Shown one piece after another: positions 8,399-17,706 of a stretch of 42,381 nt of DNA. The stretch is from Pseudomonadales bacterium (GTDB lineage Bacteria > Pseudomonadota > Gammaproteobacteria > Pseudomonadales > Azotimanducaceae). The stretch covers positions 1-42,381 of the forward strand of contig JANQFF010000333.1 in the NCBI GenBank assembly GCA_028277965.1, in the 5' to 3' direction. How positions within the stretch are numbered: the stretch's first letter is position 1; the number at the start of each line of letters is the position of its first letter. A program made the position numbers and the translations under genes. A model generated the notes under the pieces. It worked only from the letters and a program-made list of their open reading frames with translations. It was not told where the DNA came from and made no database searches.

Positions 8399-9964
8399 TT
8401 ATGATCTGGTAGACGGTTCTACCACCTCTTTCCGGACAGGCCCATCGTTCCTGACAGGTAATGTCCGCCACAGCACCCACGACATCAGTACAAAGATAAT
8501 GAGCAGGGGGACGGACGCGAGGGTTACCGCAGATTGCAGCGGTCGCAACCCACCCATGTAAATCAGCGTGATCGGTAAAAAGCCCAGGAGGCATGCCCAG
8601 AAGACGCGGTGCACGCGCCCCGGATGTTCGTCCTCAGCCAGGTTTCGGGTTGCGGTGGTGGCGATGGTATATGACGCCGAGTCGTAGCTGGTGGCCGCGA
8701 AGATCACCGCAATGATTGTGAATCCGACCATTACCCAGGTGGATCCCGGCAGTGTCTGCAGCACGGCAACAATGGCTTGCGGTGGGCCGGCTTCCTCTAC
8801 GAGACCCAGCACATCCACAACCGCTTCGAGTTGCAGGAAAGCAGCGTAATTCCCAAGCACCAGGAAAAAGACCGTACATCCAAGCGTCCCGTACCCGAGG
8901 CACCCCATGATCACCTGCTGCATGGTGCGCCCGCGGCTGATCTTGGCGATAAAAATGCCCATGAACGGGCCCAGTGCAAGCCACCACGCCCAGTAGAAGA
9001 CTGTCCAGGTTTCGACAAACGTGCCTGTCTGTTGAGGGTCTGTCCATGTGCTCATGCGGATGAAGTTCTGAACGAGGTGACCCATCGCTTCCACGCTGAG
9101 TTCAACAATGAATAGGGTTGGACCCACCGCAAACACAAATGCGACCAGCAGGAACGCAAGCCCGATATTGATGTTGCTGAGCCGCTTGATGCCTTTCTCC
9201 AGGCCCAGCCACGCGCTGGCTGAGAAAAGAGCGGTGATGGTCACGATGACCGCTATGTCGAGCCCAAATCCCAGTTCCTCCTCGGGCAGACCAACCAGGT
9301 CGCTGACAAGCGTCCCAATCAACGGCACCGCGAGACCAATCCCGGTGCTGCACGCGCCAATCAACCCAACCACGAAGATCAGATCGATCACAGGGATCAG
9401 GATCGGGTGAGACCGCGCCGGCAGAAGCTCTGTACAGGCTTCCGACAGACGCAGCGTGTTGGCGCCCCGCTGGTAGTACGCATAACCCATTGCGATGCCG
9501 GGCAGGCAGTAAAACGCCCAGCCGATGAGACCCCAGTGAAACACGGGATAACTCACAGCCCAGCGCAGGGCCAGAGGTGTTTCCGGGTCCACCGAAAAAG
9601 GAGGCGCCATGTAGTAGTGCGCCCATTCCACCGTCCCCCAGTAAAGAACGCTCGTGCCAATGCCGCCACAGAACAACATGGCACTCCAGCTGATCGTCGA
9701 AAACTGCGGTGGTCCGGGCTCCCGCGCAAACACGATGTGCCGGTGCGGACCCCAGGCAAGCCACAAGAGGAAGATGAGCGCCGCTATCCCGACCAATATG
9801 TAAACGACACCCAGGTTGTGGGTGAGGACATCGAATGCTCCGGCGAGCAGGACACGTCCTTCTTCAGGGTAGAGGGCCAACGGTAAAACAAAGGCAACAA
9901 GCAGGGTAAAGCTGCCGGTAAAGATCGGCCAGTCGATTTCCGACGACCGCTGTGGTTCGGGCAT
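8399..9964 (-). CDS. BCCT family transporter (betaine/carnitine/choline type)
   Basis: This is a 521-residue inner-membrane carrier of the betaine-carnitine-choline transporter family with about twelve membrane segments. Typical family stretches are the CGGIGTSVLYWGTVEW segment in the third helix region and the aromatic-rich helix FYWAWWLALGPFMGIF followed by IAKISRGRT. It probably imports a quaternary ammonium compound or a related zwitterion as solute or food; the substrate is not readable. The N-terminal tail is short (about 12 residues), with no long osmosensing C-terminal domain like that of BetP. The ATG has GAGGGT upstream. It is divergent from the second amidase gene, with about 81 bases between the starts used here, which suggests linked control. 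Confidence 0.92.
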   Translation of the reverse strand: MPEPQRSSEIDWPIFTGSFTLLVAFVLPLALYPEEGRVLLAGAFDVLTHNLGVVYILVGIAALIFLLWLAWGPHRHIVFAREPGPPQFSTISWSAMLFCGGIGTSVLYWGTVEWAHYYMAPPFSVDPETPLALRWAVSYPVFHWGLIGWAFYCLPGIAMGYAYYQRGANTLRLSEACTELLPARSHPILIPVIDLIFVVGLIGACSTGIGLAVPLIGTLVSDLVGLPEEELGFGLDIAVIVTITALFSASAWLGLEKGIKRLSNINIGLAFLLVAFVFAVGPTLFIVELSVEAMGHLVQNFIRMSTWTDPQQTGTFVETWTVFYWAWWLALGPFMGIFIAKISRGRTMQQVIMGCLGYGTLGCTVFFLVLGNYAAFLQLEAVVDVLGLVEEAGPPQAIVAVLQTLPGSTWVMVGFTIIAVIFAATSYDSASYTIATTATRNLAEDEHPGRVHRVFWACLLGFLPITLIYMGGLRPLQSAVTLASVPLLIIFVLMSWVLWRTLPVRNDGPVRKEVVEPSTRS

Positions 9965-10045
9965 GCACCCTCACATACAGTGACGTTGGCCTACCCTAGG
10001 CGACTATCTGGCACGAACGCAACCACTCGCGTACGCTTGTCTGTT

Positions 10046-11464
10046 GTGAAGTGGCAAAGTGCAATTGAGCTGTGCAGAGATCTCCAGCGCGGAGATCTGA
10101 CTGCTGTTCGTGTAATGAACGAGGTTTACGACCGCATCGAAGCGGTGAATGGGCAGGTGAATGCTCTAGTGAACCTGCTGCCACGGGCATCTGCGTTGGA
10201 ACTCGCCCAGGCCGCTGACGATGTCCCCGTGGCTGAACGCGGACCGCTGCACGGTCTGCCGATGGCGCCGAAAGATGCGGTCGATGTGGCCGGTTTCCCA
10301 ACCACCTGGGGATTTGGACCCTGGGCCAACCAGGTTGCCAGTGAGGACGAAGAACTCGTCGCGCGGATGCGTCGTGCCGGGGCTTTATTCATCGGTAAAT
10401 CGAACATGCCGGAGTTTGGTCTCGGATCGAACACCTTCAACTCACTGTTTGGGGCCACGCTCAACCCCTATGATCCCGAGAAAACACCCGGCGGCAGCAG
10501 CGGCGGAGCAGCCGTTGCGCTCGCGACCGGTATGCTGCCACTGGCTGACGGCAGCGATATGGGCGGTTCTCTGCGCAATCCCGCAAGCTTCTGCAACGTT
10601 GTCGGTTTCCGGCCCTCGATTGGTCGCGTTCCGGCTAACCGCGGGTTCGGCTGGTTCGGCCGCCTTGCCACCACCGGTCCCATGGCGCGAACGGTGGCGG
10701 ATACAACCCTTCTTTTTTCAATCCAGGCGGGTCCTTACACCCCTGACCCCATCACCCTGCCTGAACCTGGTGAGACTTTCCTCGATGCGCTCGTGCCGCC
10801 CGAGGATCTTTCCGGATGCCGGATCGCGCACAGCGCGGATCTGGGCGGTCTGCCGATTGCACCGGAGGTGTCAGCGGTGATTGCCGATTGCGCCACTGTC
10901 TTCGAAAAACTGGGTGCTGAGGTCACCGCGGCCGAACCGGACCTCAAGACCGCAATGGACGTATTTCAGACCCAGCGCGCAGCCGGTCTCGCCACGCTGG
11001 GCCGCTCCCTTGACCGGACAATTCCCGACTGGAGGGATCACGCCAAAGACACCGCCATCTGGAACATCGAAAAAGGATTCGAGCTCTCCAGCGATGAGGT
11101 TCTGGATTCCGAGCTCGAACGGACCCGTCTGTACGCGAACATTGTCCGGTTTTTCGATCAATACGACGCGCTTATCCTCCCAGCGGCGCAGGTACCTGCC
11201 TTCGATACCACCACAGACTGGGTCAAAACGATCAACGGTCAGACGTTGCCAACCTACATCGACTGGATGACCGTCTGCTGCGCCATCACAGTGACGTCGT
11301 GCCCGGCCATCTCGGTTCCCGGTGGATTTACCGAAGACGGCTTACCCGTCGGGCTGCAGATTGTCGGTAAACCGAGAGGAGATCTGGATCTCCTCAGAAT
11401 CGCCCATGCTTTCGAGCAGGCCACCCTGCACTACCAGCGTAAACCCAAGATCAGCTGTGAATAA
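10046..11464 (+). CDS. Amidase signature family hydrolase (second copy)
   Basis: This is a second amidase-signature enzyme, 472 residues from the chosen start. The triad is complete: Lys76 in LPMAPKD, Ser151 in TPGGSSGG and Ser175 in SDMGGSLRNP, again with a 24-residue spacing between the serines. It belongs to a different branch from the first amidase, with the more usual GGSSGG loop. The GTG at 10046 is chosen because family-like sequence begins at KWQSAIELC; the frame is open upstream to a GTG at 9980, which would leave almost no room for the divergent promoters. No strong ribosome site supports either start. It may process an amide brought in by the divergent BCCT carrier, an inference from position only. 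Confidence 0.88.
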   Translation: MKWQSAIELCRDLQRGDLTAVRVMNEVYDRIEAVNGQVNALVNLLPRASALELAQAADDVPVAERGPLHGLPMAPKDAVDVAGFPTTWGFGPWANQVASEDEELVARMRRAGALFIGKSNMPEFGLGSNTFNSLFGATLNPYDPEKTPGGSSGGAAVALATGMLPLADGSDMGGSLRNPASFCNVVGFRPSIGRVPANRGFGWFGRLATTGPMARTVADTTLLFSIQAGPYTPDPITLPEPGETFLDALVPPEDLSGCRIAHSADLGGLPIAPEVSAVIADCATVFEKLGAEVTAAEPDLKTAMDVFQTQRAAGLATLGRSLDRTIPDWRDHAKDTAIWNIEKGFELSSDEVLDSELERTRLYANIVRFFDQYDALILPAAQVPAFDTTTDWVKTINGQTLPTYIDWMTVCCAITVTSCPAISVPGGFTEDGLPVGLQIVGKPRGDLDLLRIAHAFEQATLHYQRKPKISCE

Positions 11465-11882
11465 CAAACTCCCCCCTCTTTATTCCCTGACAGCAATCGG
11501 CATTGCCACGTTCCTGGGTTCGGCCCTGGCGGGGGGCTACATGCTCGCAGTCAATTATGCGGCGCTCGGCAAACGCAGGTTCGGGATGCAGGCGCTTTAC
11601 GGGAGCATTATCCTCGTCATCTGTCTTGTCATCGCCCAGGCGACACTCTTCAACACACCACAGCTTGCAATCTTGCTCACGATTGGCCAGGTTTTGCTTG
11701 TCCTTCTCCTCACCCAGAAACTGCAGGGCCCCATGTTCGCCACCTATGAGGAAATGGGTGGCAAGTACTACAGCAACTGGCGTGCTGTCCTGGTGGGATT
11801 CATCGCATCGATTGTCCTGGCAACCACATCCATCCTCTTCGTCCTGATGTTCGGCGGCCCGGTACCTGCCCCCGCGTCGTGA
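11457..11882 (+). CDS. Small integral membrane protein of unknown function
   Basis: This is a 141-residue protein with about four hydrophobic segments, at roughly residues 8-30, 44-60, 66-84 and 108-130. A central loop, KLQGPMFATYEEMGGKYYSN, is the only polar stretch of note. I do not recognise a family with certainty. The start is the GTG at 11457, inside the end of the amidase gene (8-base overlap), and the stop overlaps the Nudix start by three bases. It is therefore translated as part of a three-gene chain with the amidase and Nudix hydrolase. A longer upstream open frame (from 11322) runs through the amidase and is not used. Confidence 0.65.
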   Translation: MNNKLPPLYSLTAIGIATFLGSALAGGYMLAVNYAALGKRRFGMQALYGSIILVICLVIAQATLFNTPQLAILLTIGQVLLVLLLTQKLQGPMFATYEEMGGKYYSNWRAVLVGFIASIVLATTSILFVLMFGGPVPAPAS

Positions 11883-12301
11883 AGTCCCCGTTTCGTACCG
11901 CAAGAGCGGTGATCCAGCACCAGGACCAGTTCCTGCTCGCCGTGCATTCGTCCTTCTGGCGGACCCCGCATAACCGGAAATGGGGACTCCTCGGAGGACG
12001 GATCGAGCGAGGCGAACATGCCGCTGACGCTTTGCGGCGGGAGCTCAAAGAAGAGTTACGCACCACATTTGAACATCTCACCGAGATTGGGCCATTCCAC
12101 TACAAACGCGCCGACCACATGGTCTACGGTACCCACAGCACGTACCTCATCAGCGATTACGACGAGATGGAGTTGATTGATCTCAGGTGGTTCAGCCTGG
12201 ACGAAGTCCGGGATCTGGCTGAGCGGTCCAGGCTGCATGCAGGTTACGAGTTGACGGCGATCGAGCAGATGCTTGCCATCACGAATAAGGGGCAGCCCTG
12301 A
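11879..12301 (+). CDS. Nudix hydrolase
   Basis: This is a 140-residue Nudix enzyme that hydrolyses a nucleoside diphosphate linked to another group, or a similar pyrophosphate. The Nudix box GX5EX7REUXEEXGU is nearly complete around residues 40-62: Gly, then GRIERGE, then the RRELKEEL helix with its metal-binding glutamates; the final Gly position reads Thr (ELRTT). The start is a GTG at 11879 overlapping the preceding stop. The substrate is unknown, and MutT-type 8-oxo-dGTP activity cannot be claimed. Its stop lies directly against the stop of the convergent phosphotransferase gene. Confidence 0.9.
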   Translation: MKSPFRTARAVIQHQDQFLLAVHSSFWRTPHNRKWGLLGGRIERGEHAADALRRELKEELRTTFEHLTEIGPFHYKRADHMVYGTHSTYLISDYDEMELIDLRWFSLDEVRDLAERSRLHAGYELTAIEQMLAITNKGQP

Positions 12302-13366
12302 TCAGAGCGCGTCCAGGCGCTTTAACCCATCGTGATCCATCGCCGCCGCGACATGCCTCGAGGCCATCGTGGCGATCAGCTCGACACCTCGTTCGTTGGA
12401 GAGATCCATCCCGCCACCAACCACCATGGCCGTTGCCAGCCCACCCATGAGCTGGGCATGCCCATAATCGTCCCATAGCTGGTCCGCGGAATATCCGTTG
12501 ATCCCCAGCTCCCTCAACTGAGAGTGATAGCTCTCTACAAGCTCTCGCTCGTGCTCGCGGCGAGTCCCAGGCGACATCGAACCCCCCAGAATATAGGCGA
12601 GATCATAGCCACCCGGCCCACGACCGATACCCTGCCAGTCGAGGACAACCACTTCCCCGGAACCCGGTGGACCAAACAGCAGGTTCTCGACCCGGTAGTC
12701 CTGGTGTACGAGTGTCCAGGGGCTGCGTCCCGCCAGAACTGTGTTGATGTTGAGGTAGTTACCGGCAAACTTCTCGTAGATCTCCACCCCACCATCGGGC
12801 AGGTATTTCGCAAAGCCTTCCAGAAAAACCGGCAGGATCTGTTGTAGCAGCTGATCCACAAACTCAATCCGTGGCCCGGTCATGGTTGGGATCCATTCGA
12901 GAGACGGATCCTGCGCTTTATCCCACCAGGCTGCGTGCACATGGGCCAGAACCCGCACAGCCGCCCGGGCTTCTTCGACAGACATGCCCTGACTCTGTTC
13001 CACCATGCGCAGACGGCTCAGGTCTTCCATGACAATGACAAACTCGGCAGTGCCCGGCTGGATGTCCGCGTGATAGACCTGCGGCAGACCCACGCTAACA
13101 GCGTGCGCCAGCTCGTTATAGAACCTGACTTCCGCTTCGAACATGCCGAGCGCAACGCCCTGGGCGCGGTTCTCTTCGAACGAAGACGGCAACTTGACCA
13201 CGACACTTTCCGGGAGCCCTGTCCCGCCGGTCAGGCCAACACGGTAGATATCACCCATGATGCCGACTCCCTGGCCAATCTGGGTGACGTCCATATCCTG
13301 GACCTCATCTCCCATGACATCGCTCAGCCAGGACGTGCTGACCTCACCTATGTTTTCTGGAATCAT
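12302..13366 (-). CDS. Phosphotransferase, aminoglycoside/ecdysteroid-kinase-like fold
   Basis: This is a 354-residue protein with a protein-kinase-like fold of the APH/EcKinase group. The catalytic loop HQDYRVENLLF at about residues 220-230 gives the HxDxxxxN signature, and VLDWQGIGRGPGGYDLAYIL follows as the metal-binding DxD-like segment. The N-terminal lobe contains VVVKLPS, with the ATP-binding lysine. Relatives phosphorylate small hydroxylated molecules; many marine bacterial copies have no known substrate. Antibiotic resistance should not be inferred. It is divergent from the SDR gene with 39 bases between the starts, and tail-to-tail with the Nudix gene with no gap. Confidence 0.85.
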   Translation of the reverse strand: MIPENIGEVSTSWLSDVMGDEVQDMDVTQIGQGVGIMGDIYRVGLTGGTGLPESVVVKLPSSFEENRAQGVALGMFEAEVRFYNELAHAVSVGLPQVYHADIQPGTAEFVIVMEDLSRLRMVEQSQGMSVEEARAAVRVLAHVHAAWWDKAQDPSLEWIPTMTGPRIEFVDQLLQQILPVFLEGFAKYLPDGGVEIYEKFAGNYLNINTVLAGRSPWTLVHQDYRVENLLFGPPGSGEVVVLDWQGIGRGPGGYDLAYILGGSMSPGTRREHERELVESYHSQLRELGINGYSADQLWDDYGHAQLMGGLATAMVVGGGMDLSNERGVELIATMASRHVAAAMDHDGLKRLDAL

Positions 13367-13405
13367 CCGCTACCTGCCTCTCTCCACACTCGCAGAAGGA
13401 ACATC

Positions 13406-14326
13406 ATGTTTGATTTCAACGGCAAAGTTGTCCTCATCACAGGCGCATCTTACGGTCTCGGCGAACAGTTCGCCTACAGTTTTGCGGACGCCGGAGCTGA
13501 TCTGATACTGACAGCCAGATCCGAGGACCTGCTGCAGACTGTCGCTGAACAGTGTCGATCGAAAGGTGCCCGCGTCACAGTCGCGTGTGGGGACGTGTCA
13601 GTCGAGAGTGACGTGCTGAAGGTAATTGGCCAAGGTATCGAAGAGCGGGGCCGGATCGATGTGCTCATCAACAACGCGGGAATTGCCGATCCCCGGGGGC
13701 TCGGTGCGGAACAGTACGACAGCGAAACGTTCAACCAGATCCTGGCTGTGGACCTCGCAGGGGCGTTCTACTTTGCCCGTGAGTGCGGCCGTCACATGCT
13801 GGAACACGGGAGCGGCTCAATCGTCAACATCTGTTCGATCCTCGCCAGCGGCGGCAACGAAAACGGCATCATTGCTTACTCGGCTGCTAAAGGTGGGCTT
13901 CTCAACATGACAACCCAGCTTGGCGTCGAGTGGGCGGATCGTGGTGTGCGTGTAAATTCAGTTTCGCCGGGATTTATCGTCACTGAAATGACCCGCCCCA
14001 TGCTGGAGGCGCTCGGCATGGATCGCTGGATCGCCAGCCGCACACCGATGCGCCGTGTTGGCGAAGCCCGGGAAGTCACCAACGCGGTCATGTTTCTGGC
14101 TTCCGATCTGGCAAGCTACATCACGGGCGTGGACCTGCTTGTCGACGGCGGAACCAACGCCGGGAGCGGCACGTTTCAGATACCGCCCATTCATCACGCG
14201 TGGAACGCAGACGCTCCGATGGTACCTACGAAATACGAACCGGTGCAGTCGCGCCCGGACTGGTACCAGGCGCTGGAGGCCGGCATCCCGGGCATACACT
14301 ATCCACCACCGGAATCCGGTGAATAG
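13406..14326 (+). CDS. Short-chain dehydrogenase/reductase (SDR)
   Basis: This is a 306-residue NAD(P)-dependent oxidoreductase of the classical SDR type. The dinucleotide motif is TGASYGLG at about residues 12-19, NNAG is at 89-92 and the catalytic pair is Tyr158 and Lys162 in AYSAAKGG. The PGFIVTEM loop and the C-terminal LVDGG segment are standard. About 45 residues beyond the core (ending PPPESGE) are longer than most FabG-like proteins and may extend the substrate pocket. The ATG at 13406 follows AGAAGGA; the frame is open far upstream, but that part is antisense to the phosphotransferase. The end overlaps the convergent ABC permease gene by 28 bases. Confidence 0.92.
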   Translation: MFDFNGKVVLITGASYGLGEQFAYSFADAGADLILTARSEDLLQTVAEQCRSKGARVTVACGDVSVESDVLKVIGQGIEERGRIDVLINNAGIADPRGLGAEQYDSETFNQILAVDLAGAFYFARECGRHMLEHGSGSIVNICSILASGGNENGIIAYSAAKGGLLNMTTQLGVEWADRGVRVNSVSPGFIVTEMTRPMLEALGMDRWIASRTPMRRVGEAREVTNAVMFLASDLASYITGVDLLVDGGTNAGSGTFQIPPIHHAWNADAPMVPTKYEPVQSRPDWYQALEAGIPGIHYPPPESGE

Positions 14327-17300
14327 CCTGGGCTGGCTTCTGGTTGCCAATAGTTGTCCGTAGGCGTGCGTTCTGCCGAAGGCCAGCTGTCCAGCGCAAT
14401 GATTTCGTGTGCTGTTGAAGCGGACTGAGGAAACTGCTCAAGTGTCAATACGCTACCCTCATGAGATCGACTGTGTTTGTGCACAACCAGTTCGGGTTCC
14501 TGCAGCGGTTGCCACCCTCCTTGATCCCATTGCCAGCGCCTGGCTTTGACCTCGGGTTGACCGTTCCTGTCAGCGATCACTGCTATGTCTGAGGCGAGTG
14601 GCATGCCTAACATCTGTTGGCTGAATTGAGGGCTGGTGACCTGAACCAGCGCTGACGCGACGTCCACTCCCTGATTGACGTGATCGATCAACAGATTCAG
14701 TTGTTGCCGCAGACCCTCGTTACCTATTCGTGCAGCCCAGGCCTGCACCGCCAGCGGCGTGTAGTGGTGCATCCAGTCGACATCACCGGCGTGTGAGACC
14801 CGTTCGACGGGATACTCCAACGTACCCACTTCCTCAGCGAGGTCGCTGCTGTGGCGTTCCATCATCGCGACCCAGATCTGCTCGCCCTGCCGTTGTCGAA
14901 GACACTCCAGGCCTGCCCATCCCGAAACACCCTGTATCAGCCACTGTGCTCCCGGTTCGTCTCGAAGGCGGATGCGCCTTTCCAGGGAAGCCCGTGCCAG
15001 GGCGGAGGCAATTCGTGTACGGCGTAGCTCACGCCCAAAACCCTCGGCGGTGACATCCCAGCCCAGGTCCTCAGGGAGCCAAAGGAGCCCATCGTAGAGC
15101 CTGACCTCACCCAGCTCACGGGGGATCTGAACGACGTCGTTTACTTGTGGGCTGGCGCCGAGGAGATCATCCACGCACTGCTGCATGTTCGTCAGATCTT
15201 CACGGATTTCGATAGCGACCTGCGTGTGCGCATCCGAATGCCATATGGCGGGTGCGCTGCCACTCCCGGAGATCGACGATTCCGGAGTCCAGACCACAGC
15301 AAAATTCAGCGGCCCTGAGAACTGACCCTGTTGCCGGCTCTGGTTGCCGGGTTGCTCAAACTCAACCTGCCATTGCCAATCGCCTTCGGGCGCGACACCT
15401 CCGGTCGCTGCCAGGGCTGTCGTCTCAAGCTCGGTTGATTGCTCGTCCAACCCATGAGTGCGGCGATCGAGTGGGGCTTTCAGTCGACGATCAGGATCGA
15501 GACCGAGCGTCGGCAGCACATCTTCCGCTCTAAGCCATACCCCGGAAGACCGCAGCCAGGATTGATGTTCCAACGCCCAGCCCTTCAGGTGCAGGCTTAT
15601 GTCCAGGGTTACGTCACATCCCGTTTCTGCGCAGCTGCCCAGGGGCAAAGCAAACTGATCATATGCTGTTTCGGCTGCCACCATTTCACCATCGACCCGT
15701 GCCGTGTCTATGCCTGCGCCGTGGGGCAGTTCACCCAACAGGTTGCCACCGGGGGCCACGACATTCCGATAGCGGATTTCAGCCTCAACCAGGCGTGACT
15801 GAGGCGAAACGCTGATCCGTACCTCGCCTCCGGAGAGAGAGAAGCCGCTGTCTGCTTGCCACCAACGCTGCTCCCATGCCGCATTTTCATCCTGCTCGGC
15901 AAACAAGGACTCATACTCCCCCTCGGTGACCAGACGGTCGTAGAGCAGGACGCTGGCTACACCGATCGTGACTGTGCCAGCGACGGTCATTGCACCGGCA
16001 CCTCTGAACAAACGCTGACCTGCCATCTGCCAGCGCGTGGCCAGGGTCAGATCTTTCCCTCTTGGCCAGACCATCCAGCTGACGCCAACCAATGCGATCA
16101 GGACGCCGATTTTCAGCATATCCAGGGCCAGCAGACCGGCCAGCCACGGTTCCCATCCGCTGATAGCGGAAATTGCCAGGTGCGGCGGCATCACCAGTTG
16201 CGCGGGTGGATACGAGATCAGATTGAGCTCGTGGTTCACGATGGCGATGAAGCCGAGGATCATCGAAACGGCGTAGGCGGTGCCTGTATGGCGGATCAGC
16301 GCATGAACCAGGAGCGTGATGGCGCAAACTTCCAGCAACGCCGGTGTCATCGCCAGGAGCTGGTACATCAGGGGATGCATCACGCTGAATCCGGGCGCAC
16401 CGATACCGCTGACGATGAGGGCACCTAGGGCGGGGGACAGGGTAATCGCAATTGTGAGAACAACGGCGGCCATGGCCCGCCCGACGGCGCGCGTTCCGTC
16501 CGGGGCTGAAGACGTGTCGATCATCTCGTCGAACCCGGGCCGCATATCGCGCCTCGAGAGGGAACCGACAAAACCCGCGGTCATGAAGAGCATAAAGAGG
16601 AAGAAGAACTCACCCATGAATGGCATCAGAAACTGCCAGCGTGGCAATATCGGGCCGTCGCCGTGCTGTAACAGGTGAGAGAACGAGCCGCCAATGCCGA
16701 TGGCGGTGAGTATGCCGAGCCCCAGCAGCAAACCCCAATTGGCAAAAGATTGCTTGATGTGCCAGCCAGCCTCGGTGAACGTGGTCGCCAGCCAGGAGGG
16801 TTTACCCAACGGCCCTGGCTGCAGAATCCCGGTAACCGCACGCAACTTGCTTGTCGCTTTGACGGGTTTACTCCTCTCCAGAACCAGGCGTTCGCGATCA
16901 ACCCGAAGCAGTAGAAAGGCGAGGGCAAAAATGGGCAGCAGGCACCAGAAGACCCGGTTGAGTATCAGGGCCGGGGAATGATCGAGTGGTCGGCTGATCT
17001 TCTCTTCCGGGGTCCAGCTGAAGCTCTGCAGTTCGGTTTCAGCAAACCCCGTGGGATCGAACACCGTGGCCCAGAAATCGCTGACGCCCCCTTCGCGCAA
17101 CACGATCATGCCGATCATCCAGACCACCATGTACAGGGCAGCCAGCAGGAACGGCGCCGCAATGGTTCGCATCCAGATTGTCACGCAGATAAACAGCGCA
17201 CCGGTACCGAACGTCTGCGGCACCATGAACAGGAAAAAACTGTGCACAGTTGCAGACCACGGCGTCGCGCCGATCAATTCCTGTGGGACAGTACCCAACC

Positions 17301-17706
17301 AGCCTAGAACTGGGACGAGAAGCATGCCGAAAGGCAGAATCGCTCCCAGCAGCAGGGCGACTACAGAGGCACCCAGATAGCGAGCAATAAAGAGGCCACG
17401 CAACGATACAGGCGCACTCAGGACGTTTTCATGCAGATTCACCTGCCGATCCCTGAATACAACCTGGGCGAATACCCAGGCCCAGATAAACAGCAGCCAG
17501 AGGGACATACCTGAAGACATCATGTAAACCAGATGGCCGCTGTTGCGAGGAACGCCGGCGGCCCCCATGGACTGCATGTTTTCCGCGCTGGACAGGACCA
17601 GGAGGAGATAGATCGTCAGACCGACACTCGCCACCGGGAACAGTGGCCCGCGCATCCCTGCCCGTATCTCGTGCCAGGTCTCAATGAGATACGTTCGCCA
17701 GCTCAC
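14299..17706 (-). CDS. ABC-2 type permease fused to an inactive M1-peptidase-like domain
   Basis: This is a 1135-residue inner-membrane protein. Residues 1 to about 560 hold two ABC-2-like groups of membrane helices (about 20-275 and 315-555), so the polypeptide could supply both halves of a transporter. Residues from about 590 resemble the non-membrane part of M1 aminopeptidases, as in known permease/M1 fusions. In M1 enzymes zinc is held by HExxH, 18 residues, then Glu. Here the matching positions read ALARA at 902-906 and, exactly 18 residues on, Gln925 in WLIQGVSGW: every zinc ligand is lost. Catalysis is therefore unlikely. It is coupled to the ATPase gene by a four-base overlap and sits opposite a TonB receptor, suggesting metal or siderophore transport. 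The M1 assignment rests on spacing and flanking pattern. Confidence 0.82.
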   Translation of the reverse strand: MSWRTYLIETWHEIRAGMRGPLFPVASVGLTIYLLLVLSSAENMQSMGAAGVPRNSGHLVYMMSSGMSLWLLFIWAWVFAQVVFRDRQVNLHENVLSAPVSLRGLFIARYLGASVVALLLGAILPFGMLLVPVLGWLGTVPQELIGATPWSATVHSFFLFMVPQTFGTGALFICVTIWMRTIAAPFLLAALYMVVWMIGMIVLREGGVSDFWATVFDPTGFAETELQSFSWTPEEKISRPLDHSPALILNRVFWCLLPIFALAFLLLRVDRERLVLERSKPVKATSKLRAVTGILQPGPLGKPSWLATTFTEAGWHIKQSFANWGLLLGLGILTAIGIGGSFSHLLQHGDGPILPRWQFLMPFMGEFFFLFMLFMTAGFVGSLSRRDMRPGFDEMIDTSSAPDGTRAVGRAMAAVVLTIAITLSPALGALIVSGIGAPGFSVMHPLMYQLLAMTPALLEVCAITLLVHALIRHTGTAYAVSMILGFIAIVNHELNLISYPPAQLVMPPHLAISAISGWEPWLAGLLALDMLKIGVLIALVGVSWMVWPRGKDLTLATRWQMAGQRLFRGAGAMTVAGTVTIGVASVLLYDRLVTEGEYESLFAEQDENAAWEQRWWQADSGFSLSGGEVRISVSPQSRLVEAEIRYRNVVAPGGNLLGELPHGAGIDTARVDGEMVAAETAYDQFALPLGSCAETGCDVTLDISLHLKGWALEHQSWLRSSGVWLRAEDVLPTLGLDPDRRLKAPLDRRTHGLDEQSTELETTALAATGGVAPEGDWQWQVEFEQPGNQSRQQGQFSGPLNFAVVWTPESSISGSGSAPAIWHSDAHTQVAIEIREDLTNMQQCVDDLLGASPQVNDVVQIPRELGEVRLYDGLLWLPEDLGWDVTAEGFGRELRRTRIASALARASLERRIRLRDEPGAQWLIQGVSGWAGLECLRQRQGEQIWVAMMERHSSDLAEEVGTLEYPVERVSHAGDVDWMHHYTPLAVQAWAARIGNEGLRQQLNLLIDHVNQGVDVASALVQVTSPQFSQQMLGMPLASDIAVIADRNGQPEVKARRWQWDQGGWQPLQEPELVVHKHSRSHEGSVLTLEQFPQSASTAHEIIALDSWPSAERTPTDNYWQPEASPGYSPDSGGG

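Noticed and set aside
12302-13366. Aminoglycoside resistance gene
   Set aside because: Only the general kinase-like fold is shared; the sequence fits the broad phosphotransferase/EcKinase-like group of environmental bacteria.
12935-13405. Upstream extension of the SDR frame
   Set aside because: It runs antisense through the phosphotransferase gene, and the ATG at 13406 has a good ribosome site and gives the normal SDR start.
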